Of a stretch of DNA of 64,000 nt, positions 34,795 to 44,979 are shown piece by piece. How positions within the stretch are numbered: the first letter of the stretch is position 1; every line of letters starts with the position of its first letter. The notes beneath the pieces are model-generated. The model made no database searches and had not been told where the DNA came from. It worked only from the letters and a program-made list of their open reading frames with translations. Origin of the DNA: Diploptera punctata (taxonomy: Eukaryota > Arthropoda > Insecta > Blattodea > Blaberidae); the NCBI GenBank assembly GCA_030220185.1, contig JASPKZ010007429.1:186001-250000 (forward strand), given 5' to 3'. The position numbers and the translations under genes were made by a program.

Positions 34795-34836
<42 letters not shown>

Positions 34837-34990
34837 TAATAATAAAGCATCCAGTACAATGTCAAATAAAATAAAATAAAATGTAGTTTTATTTGATTTT
34901 CATATAACTACATTTTATTTTTATTTAATTAGTAAATATGGATTTTCATCAAGTAAACACCAACTCAATTGATTAAATAAAATACAATTT
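34795..34990. repeat. (TA)n and partial copy of the 13.4/21.6 kb insertion ends
   Basis: (TA)n at 34795-34831. Then 34870-34985 holds TTTATTTGATTTTCATAT and, inverted, GGATTTTCATCAAGTAAACA plus CAACTCAATTGA: the ends of the hammerhead-like element without its centre. Confidence 0.6.
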
Positions 34991-35115
34991 AAAACTAACA
35001 ATGTCTAATGCAATATAAAGTGAGATAATAAGTGCGGTAACATGTTATTTATGGTCGATTTACAATCAATAAGCGAACAGTAGTTATAAAAAAAATTAGC
35101 ATTCGTGTTACTTAC

Positions 35116-35284
35116 ATGTGAGTATCATTGAAGAAAATGCGGTGAACATGAGGAACATAATACAAAAATATAAGAGACCAAAATTGTCGAACACATGTGC
35201 AGCATCATTACCAACTTCATAATATATGAGTCCAATCAAAATGCCAACTATTACATGGATTATTAACCGAGCAACTGTCAAAAA
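35116..35284 (-). CDS. ABCG exon: transmembrane helices 1-2
   Basis: 169 nt, acceptor ttgtttcag, donor gtaagt, entering in phase 0 and leaving in phase 1. It encodes 56 residues: FLTVARLIIHVIVGILIGLI, YYEVGNDAAHVFDNFGLLYF and CIMFLMFTAFSSMILT. Two strongly hydrophobic helices flank the short polar loop YYEVGNDAAHV, as in TMD helices 1 and 2 of ABCG1/4-like proteins (GLLIG-LY-x-GN-A pattern). The leftover T joins TT of the next exon to give phenylalanine. Confidence 0.95.
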
Positions 35285-35579
35285 CTGAAACAAAGAAAAT
35301 TAAATGCTCTTAGCATCTTCACAATTCATAAACACGAGTCAGTAAGATTTTATCGAATGAGTAGCTAACCCAATAAAAAAGTTTAAAAAATTCACCCATT
35401 TCGACAATGGATTGGTAATCCATTAAGCACTGTTTTTGAAATAAAATACTCAGAAAGATATATGGATATATATTAAGGAAACTGGAGATATAACAGGGAA
35501 TTGAATGAGTTGTGTAAATCATCAGATGTTATTACAGATATTTAAGTTAACAGACTGAGATGGGGAGACTTACGCAGAG

Positions 35580-35825
35580 GATGACCAAAAATGGAGTAGT
35601 TAGAAGAATATTATAGATGGTAAGCCAGAAGGAAGACTGAGAGCTGGAAGACTGAATTTGAGATGGATGGATGGAATACTACAGGACATCAAATCTTCAA
35701 AACACAAGAATGGGTGGATCTTGCCAGAGGTAGAGAAGCCTGGAGAAAAATTCTGATGGAAGTATTGATCCATCCAGGGATTTTGTGTGTTGATTCTGAT
35801 GATGAGTCTATTAAGCTCTTATACA
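35580..35825 (+). pseudogene. RTE-like 3' fragment
   Basis: Plus strand: GRLRAGRLNLRWMDGILQDI, then across a frameshift EWVDLARGREAWRKILMEV and a GATGATGAG tail. RWMDG-x-x-xDI...ARGREAWRKI is another RTE-family C-terminus, distinct from the 49.7 kb one. Confidence 0.6.
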
Positions 35826-35859
35826 TTGTTAGTTAGAATTTAACAGAATATGCAGACAA

Positions 35860-36690
35860 TACAATTATGAAGAACTATATGAACATCCTAAAAAAGAAGT
35901 TCAGAACAGTAGATCAATTCAAGTATTTAGGGGTAATGGGCAAAATGGATAATGATATAACACAAGAATAAAGAATAAAATAAATATAGCCAACAAATGT
36001 TATTATGGGAATTTAAAACAATATGAAAAGCCAAGTCTTGTCAAGATCTGTAAAGATATTACTATACTTCTTCTTCTTCTTCTTCCTTCCAAGTATTAGG
36101 CCAAGGCCTGTTACGATCCTATAGAAAATTTTCCCGTATGGGAAATTCTCGTATAAGACTTGAAAGCATAATAATAGTCCCTTCGATTGGTTGCTGGCCA
36201 AAGGAAGGCTAGACCAGTGATGGGCTACCATCTTATAGCCTCTGGTCAGGCTTTTCTGGAGAAGGAAAGAAAATAAAGGAAAGAAGAAATGGAAGAAAGG
36301 AAAGACTCCCTAGCCCTCGGATGCCCTAATAGCGTCGGGGTCGAAAAAACAAGAGTTAACCAAGAGAGGTTAGATAGTAAAGTTAAAAGAGTGCAAAACA
36401 CAAGTAAGTGGAAGAAATGTTTTGCACAGCTTGGGCACCTTGTGGTCGCCATCCACATATCCCCTAGATGAGGACCCATGAGGGCATATAATATGACCTG
36501 TTTTGACATATGGATGTGAAACATGGATAATAGGGAAAAACAATGAATGCACTCTACAATTTTTTAAAGAAAGGTATTGAGGAAGGTGAATGAAAATGAA
36601 AGAGAGATAGTCTGATATCTTTAGGAAATATTGAACGAATTCATGGAGAAAGATGGCACGAGACAGGAGAAGATGGATAATGTCAAAAGT
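35860..36690 (+). pseudogene. RTE-like RT fragment split by repeat K
   Basis: YADNTIMKNYMNILKKKFRT, VDQFKYLGVMGKMDND before 36060; then LTYGCETWIIGKNNECT after 36490. YAD(D), KYLG and YGCETW are RT palm/thumb motifs of RTE elements in correct order. The intervening 36063-36480 is repeat K. Confidence 0.6.
36063..36480. repeat. Repeat K, copy 1
   Basis: About 420 bp beginning (TTC)n TTCCAAGTATTAGGCC and ending CCTAGATGAGGACC. Second copy inverted at 42366-43090, itself split by a LINE end. Plus strand has a 60-codon frame MEERKDSLALGCPNSVGVEK conserved in both copies, ending GHLVVAIHISPR. Family unknown; (GAA)n end suggests a non-LTR 3' end on the minus strand. Confidence 0.6.
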
Positions 36691-37064
36691 ACCATCATAT
36701 AGCAACTTATGTAGGTGCAAATGTAGATGCTTAATTTACAAAAAAATACAGTATTTCATGACCTTCAAACAGCCCTGTTTTTTAATTATTTCCATATAAC
36801 AAATTGCAGTTTAAAAAATTGTTTTAAATTAAATAATTTTTCAAAGACTGCCAAAGTGCACTGGATTTTTCAAGAGTGTAAAAGAATAATTACATACATT
36901 GCTTATTAATCAATCTTCATATTTTTGGATTTGTAGCAGATGTAAATGGTTAAAAGAAATAAAAGAGCATGGCTATCTGCAACTGTTTAGGAAATACATT
37001 TTTTTGAGAAAATGTAAAAATCCTCCATCTCATGAACTGTAAAAAAGCTAGTGATATACTTTAC

Positions 37065-37267
37065 CTTATCTCTAAGAATCAAAAGGAATGTTCTTCTAAG
37101 GAGACATATAAATTGGGTCAGAAAAGATGTGGGATGAGTCTGTTTGTAACATTCGGTGGGTTCATTGTGCCTCATTTCGTACTGTGACACATGATTTTCT
37201 TTGACAACTGGAGTTGATGGAAAACCAGGTGCATGAACTGGTGTTGTCAAGCCAGAAGGCAGAGTTG
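37065..37267 (-). CDS. ABCG exon: linker and start of transmembrane domain
   Basis: 203 nt, acceptor ttttttacag, donor gtaaag, entering with two bases and leaving in phase 0. It reads ATLPSGLTTPVHAPGFPSTP, a polar stretch with YEMRHNEPTECYKQ, then SFLTQFICLLRRTFLLILRD and K. The last segment is the amphipathic/connecting region before helix 1 of ABCG transporters (LxxR-TFL-x3-RD pattern). The proline-rich N-terminal half is the usual poorly conserved linker. Confidence 0.92.
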
Positions 37268-37318
37268 CTGTAAAAAATTGCATATATTAAACAATTACTA
37301 ATGAATGGTATACATTAT

Positions 37319-37515
37319 TTAACATTATTGAAAAGCTAGAGCTAAGATGATATTAAATTTTGAACTGGAGGGCAACAGAAGAAAGGGAAGACAAAAAGAA
37401 CAGCGGGTTCAAGGAGTGCATTGGAGTATGGTGTCGAGAGGATTAACAGAGAGTGATGCAGAGAATAGGGATTTATGGAGGAGTAACATTTACAATGGGT
37501 TGTAGGAAAATTAGT
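37319..37515 (+). pseudogene. Short RTE-like 3' scrap
   Basis: Plus strand GRQKEQRVQGVHWSMVSRG-like reading ending in WRSNIYNG, resembling a LINE C-terminal tail. Too short and mutated to place. Confidence 0.3.
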
Positions 37516-37539
37516 GTATTGTAGAGAAATATATAATAT

Positions 37540-37983
37540 TAATATATAATTATGGAATATTCACCTGAATGGTCCGTCTCCTCAACTTAATTAATCATTT
37601 AACTGTAGCGCTTTCGGGACTTGTCCCATCATCGGCAGGATTCAAAACTGGTGTTTCACTGAAGATCTGGTAGAGGGGGTAGCATGTATTGGGTTCGTTT
37701 TCGTTTATCAGGCTGTCGTTGTTGTGAGATGGAAATCATGAAAGCAGCTCACAATAACGACAGCCTGATAAACGAAAACGAACCCAATATATGCAACCCC
37801 CTCTACCAGATCTTCAGTGAAACACCAGTTTTGAATCCTGCCAATGATGGGACAAGTCCCGAAATCGCTACAGTTAAATGATTAATTAAGTTGAGGAGAT
37901 GGACCTTTCAGGTGAATATTCCATAATTATATATTAATTTTGAATAATACCTCAATGGAACACATCATGAATATTATAAAAGT
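37540..37983. mobile_element. Large palindromic insertion with hammerhead-like motif in both arms
   Basis: Arms of about 190 bp (37545-37740 and 37745-37930). Left arm, minus strand 37634-37606: CCGATGA-T-GGGAC-aa-GTCCC-GAA-AGCGCT-A, i.e. box, extra T, 5 bp hairpin, GAA, a six-base palindrome and A. The right-arm copy (37841-37871) is mutated (AATGA, ATCGCT). Imperfect target duplication aaatatataata / aaatatctaata. Arms shared with 21779-21966. It sits in the intron between exons 37065 and 41965. Confidence 0.8.
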
Positions 37984-37999
37984 TAAATATCTAATAAAG

Positions 38000-38450
38000 A
38001 AGAAGAAGAAATGCTAGAGGAGGAAAATGGTTAGATTCTACAAAAAATGAGGTCAGTAAGGGAGAACATTTTCAATCTTGAATAATGTTGGCTATACCAT
38101 CCAACAAGATACACTAAACAATTCTCTATCAGCTATAACAGATTGAAAATTCAACAATATGACACCATGTTTTGATGTTTTATATATATGTATACACACC
38201 AACATACAGTCGGAGATCCATGATTCAATTTCCAGTTCAAGCATTAATTTTCTTTTTAAAAAAATATGACCACATGTCACCTCTAAATTGGCTAATGATC
38301 TTTTGTGATTGACACACAGATGTGAGGCCAATAGTCAGCTGAAATGCCATGGGTCTTCTACGTCTATTGTACTGTAAAAGTAAAAGACAATTCATCTTAA
38401 AAACAATCAGTATAAATAACCTCAAAATATAACTTCCTAAAATTAAATAT
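38000..38450. other. Intronic spacer with tRNA-like scrap
   Basis: 38205-38260 resembles the distal half of a tRNA-like unit and tail (GGAGATCCATGATTCAATTT, CAAGCATTAATTTTC). Otherwise nothing recognised. Confidence 0.35.
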
Positions 38451-38454
38451 TAAT

Positions 38455-38900
38455 CAGTATTCAACTGATCTAAGGGTACTTGGGAAGAATGAAGCAACTT
38501 TTTATTATTGCTTTCAAATGGCTGGAGCTTGTTTACACCATTAGTCATCTTGCTTCCCAATAAAGTTCTGCGATGTCTTTCCAGTCCTTTTTTTTTTTTT
38601 TTTGGGTCTAGTAACTTGCAGAATAGCAAGTGTTCCTTACTTAGGAGAAAATTTTGTCCATACAAGGAGCATCCCATAGTTCTAGGGACAATTCCCATTC
38701 AATGAAGGTGGTCATCCAGACAGTCATGGCCCATTTCTAATCTAAAGAGAGCTACTGCTGTTCTTCTAGGGAGGTGTTTTATTGTATCAGCATATTTTGC
38801 TTTGTCTTCATACTTCTTATTTTGAAGATCTTTTATATTCTGTTCTCTTATTTTGAGATGTATTTTCTGTTATAGCTCCTGTTGTCTTCTTTGTAGGGAT
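38455..38900 (-). pseudogene. LINE ORF2 3' fragment
   Basis: Minus strand: DTIKHLPRRTAVALFRLEMG, HDCLDDHLH, stop, MGIVPRTMGCSLYGQNFLLS, then CKLLDPKKKKKGLERHRR. LPRxxAVxLFRLxTGHDCLxxHLxRIGI is a widespread arthropod LINE C-terminus. Frame broken by stops. Confidence 0.65.
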
Positions 38901-39920
38901 ATCTCTTTTGTTGTCCTCAGTCTGATTTTGGAGCCTTTCTTTGCTAACAAGTCCGCTGCTTTTTATTGTAGTTATCTGTATAAGGCACCCAACCCAATAG
39001 TAGGATTGTTTTGCTGATAACAGTGCTATATACTTGTCATATCAAGTAATCCTAGCTACTCAGTTGCCTCATGAGGCTGAGTTTCAGATCCCACATCAAG
39101 AACACTTCTGTCATATTGAGTCATTGAATCTGGAACTCTTAAGATGGTAGTTGGACATGCTAACCATTACACCATTAAGGACTAATTATTTTTTTTAGTT
39201 TGTTTTAACAAAAAAAAGTAATGTTAGAAAAGAAAATAACATCAAAAATGAAGTCATAAGGGTAATATTAAAATCCCACCAAAAAAGTCTTCTTGAATAA
39301 GAAGCTGATAACAAGAGCTAAAATAACATGGAAGTACATGAAATCAGTACATGTTATAGAAGAACTAGCCATTTTCAAATTCAGCACATCACTTTCACAA
39401 TTTTTTGTCAAAAAATGGGGAAAAAATTGCAGATCATATTATAATGATTTTATTTGTTTTAATGTTGATTGGTTGGTTGGTATCTAATGTCAAGCACTTG
39501 ACAATGAAATCATTTGCTCTTTGAAATTTGTTTTAATGTTAATTTTTAGAAAATAATCTTATTTAAAAGAACTGATCACTTAATAGAAGTAATATTTTAG
39601 ACAGATTTTACTTTACATTATTAATTGGTTGTCTGGTAGTCTTGTGGTGCTGTTATTTAACTGAAAAATCTTATATTGCATTAAACTTTGAAAAGTAAGA
39701 ATTAGGTAAAGAATTTTTATGTAGAAAAAATTAAGATTACAACACAGATAGTATGATGTTTAAGTAAATGGAACATTTGGATTGGATATGAGGTGAGGTA
39801 CAAAGAATTTTAATTTAACCTCGCACATACACATTGGGGTTTGTCGTACGCCAGCAACATTTCATATTCACATAGCGTGAAAGTTTCTGAAAATTGCAGC
39901 ATGACACTTCATGTAAATTT
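38901..39920. other. Intronic spacer, nothing recognised
   Basis: AT-rich. 39770-39850 contains TGAGGTGAGGTACAAAGAAT, related to the short 3' module noted elsewhere. Confidence 0.4.
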
Positions 39921-39929
39921 GAATTATGG

Positions 39930-40252
39930 TCAATACTAATAAAATTCATTGTTAAAACCGTTGAGGTGGAGAGTCATAAAATAAAATAAGTTAAAATACC
40001 TTCTTAGGTAAAATCCGTCGTCCTCAACTTTTAAAATATGTGATCTTTATGCCTGTAGGCCTTTCAGGACATCCGTCCCATCTTCAGCAGTTCATTCTTT
40101 GCTACAGCATCCAGGTTGATGTTTGATGCTGTAGCGAAGAATGAACTGCTGAAGATGGGACGGATGTCCTGAAAGGCCTACAGGCATAAAGATCACATAT
40201 TTTAAAAAGTTGAGGATGACGGATTTTACCTAAGAAGGTATTTTAACTTATT
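39930..40252. mobile_element. Palindromic insertion with hammerhead-like motif in both arms
   Basis: Flanked by tttgaattatg (39919-39929 and 40253-40263). Arms of about 110 bp meet near 40117. Plus strand 40149-40180 reads CTGAAGA-T-GGGAC-ggat-GTCCT-GAA-AGGCCT-A; the left arm (40087-40055) carries the same on the minus strand. Sequence is unrelated to the 37.7 kb element except for this layout. Confidence 0.85.
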
Positions 40253-40263
40253 TGAATTATGAT

Positions 40264-40873
40264 GTTAGCTTGCCCGCATGCTACTTACAATCTAAGTTGG
40301 TGTAGATATGTAGTTGAGAATAGAAGTTAATTCATCAGTTGTTGGACCTCATGTGTTGAATGTGCCAAATAATGGAACTACTCAAATTAAAAAAAAAAAA
40401 ATCTCATAACATATATCTGTTGTCATAATTTGAACTAATAACATTTTCATTTAATTTTAATTGTGTAATGTTTCTACTTATATTTTTAATCGATCTGTTA
40501 AACACTCTACAAAAAGAATACTTTTAAAAAAATGGTAATTTTTAATATTTTAATAATTTTTTTGCAATATTTTTTGGTGTCATGTGTTCTTCAATGAAAA
40601 TAAAGTACAATAACACACAACTTAATCATAAATATTTTGCTAGACTTTTTGTAACACACAAAAAAACTTTTGGATCTGTGAGACCACTGTGTGTACTTTT
40701 TGTAAGAAAAATTAAGTGTGAATATGCAGGGTTAAATCTTAAATGGAACATTATTTCTTTCCTAATACAAAGCAACACCTGAACTATCAAAGAAATGTTG
40801 CTAGATTTAACAACAAAAGAACATTGAGGAAACTTTAAAGTATTTTTAAATTACTATAAACAAGTTACATTCA
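40264..40873. other. Intronic spacer, nothing recognised
   Basis: AT-rich intron; the short open frames lack motifs. Confidence 0.4.
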
Positions 40874-41254
40874 TATTTGAAGAGAAAAATTTTCGCCTAG
40901 ACCGGGACTCGAACCCGGGACCCTTGGCTTTCCGGGCCAAGTGCTCTACCAACTGAGCTACCGAGGCGAGTTACAATCTAGACGCAAATTTTTCTCTTAT
41001 GTACGTTGTAATTCCCTAGCGCCATTTGCAAAGATAGAAGCTATTGTTTCAAGCATTTGGCGCTAGGGAATTACAACGTACATAAGAGAAAAATTTGCGT
41101 CTAGATCGTAACTCACCTCGGTAGCTCAGTTGGTAGAGCACTTGGCCCGGAAAGCCAAGGGTCCCGGGTTCGAGTCCCGGTCTAGGCGAAAATTTTTCTC
41201 TTCAAATATAATTTATCCTTCTATGAGAAGTGTTAAATTAATAATAAAAATCGT
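40874..41254 (+). mobile_element. tRNA-like retroposon, family F (copy 3), foldback
   Basis: Perfect 13 bp target duplication caagttacattca (40861-40873 and 41255-41267). Two almost identical tRNA-like units face each other: 40895-40967 (-) and 41115-41187 (+), with inverted ATTACAACGTACATAAGAG segments between and the AATAATAAAAATCG tail at the 3' end. Anticodon arm CTTGG-cccggaaag-CCAAG (nine-base loop, or a six-pair stem with seven). Least mutated family F copy here. Confidence 0.9.
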
Positions 41255-41301
41255 CAAGTTACATTCAATTAATTGAAAAAAAAAAGCCTTAATAGTCATT
41301 A

Positions 41302-41885
41302 TTAGAGCCTGGATTTGTATACAAAATTCATGTTCTTTTTACGCATTAAAAAGTATGCAGAAATGATTTACATGTTAAGTAGCCCCTTCACAGACAATTT
41401 GAGCTGTATTTGATAATGCATAGAAATGCATATTCTGGGGGAAAATGCTTATTTTAGATTTTTAATGCATAAATGCATATTTTACTCCTAAATGTGATAA
41501 TAAACTATAATTTTCTTTTCAGCTAATTACTAGTAATTAATTATTTAATACTTTTTAAAATAATAAAGTATGTGCAGTCAATTAGATATAAGCGTAATTC
41601 ATTGAAGAAGAATTGTGGTGTTTTTCACATGCACTTGTGATATCATGTGATGTAGAAAGGACATTTTCATTGTATAAAACCTTCTTCACTGACAGACGAA
41701 GGAACTTCGCAAAAGAAAAACCTCATGAAAACGTTCCTTATCTACTATAAAATCTAGGAATATGTTCACACCGGCAAATAATTTAATTGATTTTATTACA
41801 ATCTGTTTTTGCATTTTTAGTGTGCATATTTTCTACATTTTTCATGCATATTTAGTAGTTTATTTTGCATACAAATCTGGGCTCT
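41302..41885 (+). mobile_element. hAT-type transposon remnant
   Basis: Flanked by the 8 bp duplication agtcatta (41294-41301, 41886-41893), the hAT hallmark; ends AGAGCCTGGATTTGTAT and its inverse. Plus strand near 41628-41740 encodes CDVERTFSLYKTFFTDRRRN, then FAKE and, after one extra A, NLMKTFLIYYK. This is the C-terminal dimerisation segment of a hAT transposase (S/C-x-VERxFS-x-YK pattern). Rest deleted. Confidence 0.8.
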
Positions 41886-41964
41886 AGTCATTATAATGTG
41901 TTATAATCTTAGCTTTAGTGCCTAAAAATGCTCCTAATGATGGATTCAGTAGCTTTATACTCAC

Positions 41965-42087
41965 TGGTGTTAGAGTAAGAACTCCTTTCACTCTGTCTTC
42001 TCCGCCAATCGTTGCACTTGCCGTTTTGTATGGCTGCCATTAGAGCCTCATTGTGGCCTCCATAATCTCCCGTTGAGATCTCCAATA
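41965..42087 (-). CDS. ABCG exon: NBD-TMD linker
   Basis: Short exon of 123 nt with acceptor tttctcag and donor gtgagt. It reads LEISTGDYGGHNEALMAA, then IQNGKCNDWRRRQSERSSYS and NT. The STGDYG stretch matches the conserved segment following NPADF in ABCG proteins; the rest is a variable hydrophilic linker. It leaves in phase 1, matching the next exon. An alternative acceptor (attag, exon start 42101) adds WLCFS between ADF and VLEIS and restores frame with the preceding exon. Intronic neighbours include a hAT remnant and a LINE 3' end. Confidence 0.85.
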
Positions 42088-42365
42088 CTGAGAAACATAA
42101 CCTAATATTAGAGGAAAAGATGCAGTCTTGCTAGATTCGTCTGTGGCAAACCCTTACATTAAAAACTGGATAAGGGCTAAGGAATCCATTTCTTTCCTTA
42201 AAAATTAATGTGGCATGTACAGGTGAGGGAGAAAATTATAAGGTGAGGTGTAAATTACTGATTCAATTTCTTTGATAAAATACCTCATAGTGTTACTTCT
42301 GATCAACATTGTACAATAACTGTTTCAAAATATAAAGGTGGTGGTGATAAAAATAATGATACCCT

Positions 42366-42385
42366 CAGGGGTCTTCATCTAGGGG

Positions 42386-42436
<51 letters not shown>

Positions 42437-42623
42437 TATTTATTCTGGTAGAGTTAAGGCCATAAGGCCCTCTCTTCCACTCAACCAGCACAAATACAAA
42501 TAAATATTCGACAAATGTAGATATACACTATACTAATTATAAACAGTTAAAGATACAATAAATGTAGCAATGTAAATATCATGTACAAACAACATTTTAT
42601 AGGGTAATAACAATAATGATACG

Positions 42624-42683
<60 letters not shown>

Positions 42684-43090
42684 GTATGTGGATGGCGACC
42701 ACAAGGTGCCCAAGCTGAGCAAAACATTTCTTCCACTTACTTGTGTTTTGCACTCTTTTAACTTTAATATCTAACCTCTCTTGGTTAACTCTTGTTTTTT
42801 CGACCCCGACGCTATTAGGGCATCCGAGGGCTAGGGAGTCTTTCCTTTCTTCCATTTCTTCTTTCCTTTATTTTCTTTTCTTCTCCAGAAAAGCCTGACC
42901 AGAGACTATAAGATGGCAGCCCCATCACTGATCTTGCCTTCCTTTAGCCAGCAACCAATCGAAGGGACTATTATTATGCTTTCAAGTCTTATACGAGAAT
43001 TTCCTGGAAGGTGAAACGCTGGAGGGAAAATTTTCTATAGGATCGTAACAGGCCTTGACCTAATACTTGGAAGGAAGAAGAAGAAGAAGA
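42366..43090. repeat. Repeat K, copy 2, split by a LINE end
   Basis: Inverted relative to 36063-36480. The LINE 3' end (42388-42683) lies in it at GGGATA|TGTGGATGG. Ends in (AAG)n near 43080. Confidence 0.65.
42388..42683 (-). mobile_element. LINE 3' end with ATT tail (copy 3)
   Basis: Same 3' UTR as at 1683 and 33946, here between two (TAA)n tracts (42388-42432 and 42624-42683), inserted in repeat K. Confidence 0.8.
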
Positions 43091-43362
43091 AAAATAATGA
43101 TTCAAGGATTAGTATGCTTAATGAAATTGTGTGTATAGAATATTTTTTATGCATTGTTTAGAATTGAGTCAAAATAAATAAATAAATAAATAAATAAATA
43201 AGAATGTAAAATATCATGCTAAATTGAAATAATTTATATAATACCCGGCACGTACACCTAAATAAATGAAATATTAAGGGTTAATTAAATTATATGGTAA
43301 CCCTATACAAATTTGTCATTCACTAAATGCTCAAGGTAACTCAACATATTTAATTTGACTAT
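43091..43362. repeat. (AATA)n and retroposon fragment
   Basis: (AAAT)n at 43170-43200. 43240-43320 matches the start of the 5.1 kb retroposon-like repeat (ACCCGGCACGTACACC, AATAAATGAAATATTAA). Confidence 0.5.
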
Positions 43363-44095
43363 TTAACTCACGCCCCAAATGGGAGTCAATGACCAATCAC
43401 GTTACAATGATTTTTGATTTACAACCAATCACAGTCATGTTTCGCCTAGAATTTACCAACTAAAGTTTATCATAATAAAGAAAGCACCTCCTTTTTAACA
43501 TTCTGAATAGGTCATAGCATCATTTTGCAGTGACTGACTCACCAAGAAATACGGCTACCAGATTGTATATATAGTGCATGAATGTCAACACATACCACAT
43601 GTGGGAGTTAATATAAAAACATTTGTAGCAATTGATTATACCACCAAAAAAATAAACCATTTTTTGCACTTTCTTAAATATATTTTTTCCCAGAAAAATA
43701 GAATTGTCATATTTACATCATAGGATATCAGAAATGAATTAATATACAGTTTGTTGTGTTTAATTTTTTCTCCACTAGGGTGTATTCTTACAATATTGCG
43801 TTCCTTTGGCAATAAATAATATGATCTGATTGAAGTGATAAACAAGTGAAACATAACGTTTCTCATTTGTTTTCAAACATCGCCGTTTACATTAAATATA
43901 TAAATATTTTAAAATAACTATAGTTAAATAATGGTTTGTGAGTAAACAGCTTAATTTTATTCGTTAAATAGTCCTAACAAATGCCACTCTTGATTTCCAA
44001 ATTATTATAGATAAATTCACTCCTCACTTCATGAGTCGTGAATTTATCGATAATTTGGAAATCACTCGTGGCATTACTTATGATAAGAATTAACA
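43363..44095 (-). repeat. Repeat R, copy 3
   Basis: Inverted copy of 23390-24160 with both ends present; the subterminal inverted repeat includes AATGCCACTCTTGATTTCC and GGAAATCACTCGTGGCATT. No coding capacity. Confidence 0.65.
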
Positions 44096-44189
44096 TTGTA
44101 TTTTGATGTTATATTTTAAATTAACATGTTACAGAATTGGAAATAGTTTTATTTTAGGAAGAAAAATAACATTGTATTGTTTCGATGGT

Positions 44190-44360
44190 CTTTGTAATTA
44201 AAACCTTACTTTTAATCTAATTTTGAAAGACAAAAAATGGTTATTGTGAATTATTTGTAAAAGATAGACATATGCTGTTGCAGACTTTTTTGTAGAATTT
44301 TTTGAGATACTCAATTCTGTATACATTAATTTGATGTATTTGTTACTGTTTAGGCAGAAT
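44190..44360 (+). repeat. Fragment of the 5.1 kb retroposon-like repeat
   Basis: Shares GAAAGACAAAAAATGGTTAT and ACATATGCTGTTGCAGACTT with 5650-5720 and 46185-46300. Confidence 0.5.
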
Positions 44361-44371
44361 AAGCAATTTAA

Positions 44372-44524
44372 CCCTCTGCATGTCACTGGTAAAATCTTTT
44401 GTGTCGGAGATTTAAATCAGTTCTGCCGATTTGATCAGCTTTGCAAGTAGTTTAAGTATAGTATCTGGCAGGTAATGGACAGAAGCATCAGAGTTGATCT
44501 AATCGGCTCATGACACCTAAAGGG
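44372..44524. mobile_element. piggyBac-type MITE
   Basis: 153 bp between TTAA sites (44368-44371 and 44525-44528), ends CCCTCTGCATGTCA / TGACACCTAAAGGG. Different from the 25.8 kb MITE. No coding capacity. Confidence 0.7.
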
Positions 44525-44611
44525 TTAAACACCCAAAGTGGAACTCTTTTAGTGCACCAATGCACTTTTTATTTAGCTCTGGCCCTATAGTACATATGGT
44601 AATGTTATGTA

Positions 44612-44954
44612 TTATATTTAAAGAGAAAAATTTTCGCCTAGACCGGGACTCGAACCCGGGACCCTTGGCTTTCTGGGCCAAGTGCTCTACCAACTGAGCT
44701 ACCGAGGCGAGTTACGATCTAGACGCAAATTTTTCTCTTATGTACCTTGTAATTCCCTCGCGCCAAATGCTTGAAACCATAGCTTCTATCTTTGCAAATG
44801 GCGGCTTCTTAGTTAAGAAGACATTTATTGGGAATTTAACACTACTTTATAGCCAGTAGGGCTTCTATTGACGATTTTATTATTAATTTAACACTTCTCA
44901 TTGAAATATAATTTATCCTTCAATGAGAAGTGTTAAATTAATAATAAAATCGTC
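44612..44954 (-). mobile_element. tRNA-like retroposon, family F (copy 4)
   Basis: Target duplication aatgttatgta / aatgttatata (44601-44611 and 44955-44965). tRNA-like unit on the minus strand at 44636-44708; body to 44870; the distal 80 bp (44870-44954) is a palindrome of the tail TTCTCATTGAA...TTCAATGAGAAG. Confidence 0.85.
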
Positions 44955-44979
44955 AATGTTATATATGTTAATTTATGTT

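Larger units (their letters stand above)
33767..34795. repeat. tRNA-like repeat (family E) split by a LINE end and a SINE
   Basis: Inverted copy of 770-1130: 33767-33870 and 34250-34320 are its flanks. The LINE 3' end (33874-34250) and SINE A (34323-34665) are inserted, and the tRNA-like part follows at 34706-34775 (TTGAGTAGCTCAGTTGG...). This tRNA-like unit has a normal seven-base anticodon loop (CTAAA-CGTAGAG-TTTAG) and a TTTTT stop, but poor acceptor pairing. Confidence 0.7.

Noticed and set aside
40895..41187. Functional tRNA genes (GCCTCGGTAGCTCAG units)
   Set aside because: The anticodon arm has a nine-base loop (or six-pair stem), copies come as inverted pairs inside elements with target duplications, and position-33 U is absent. 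They are tRNA-derived retroposons.
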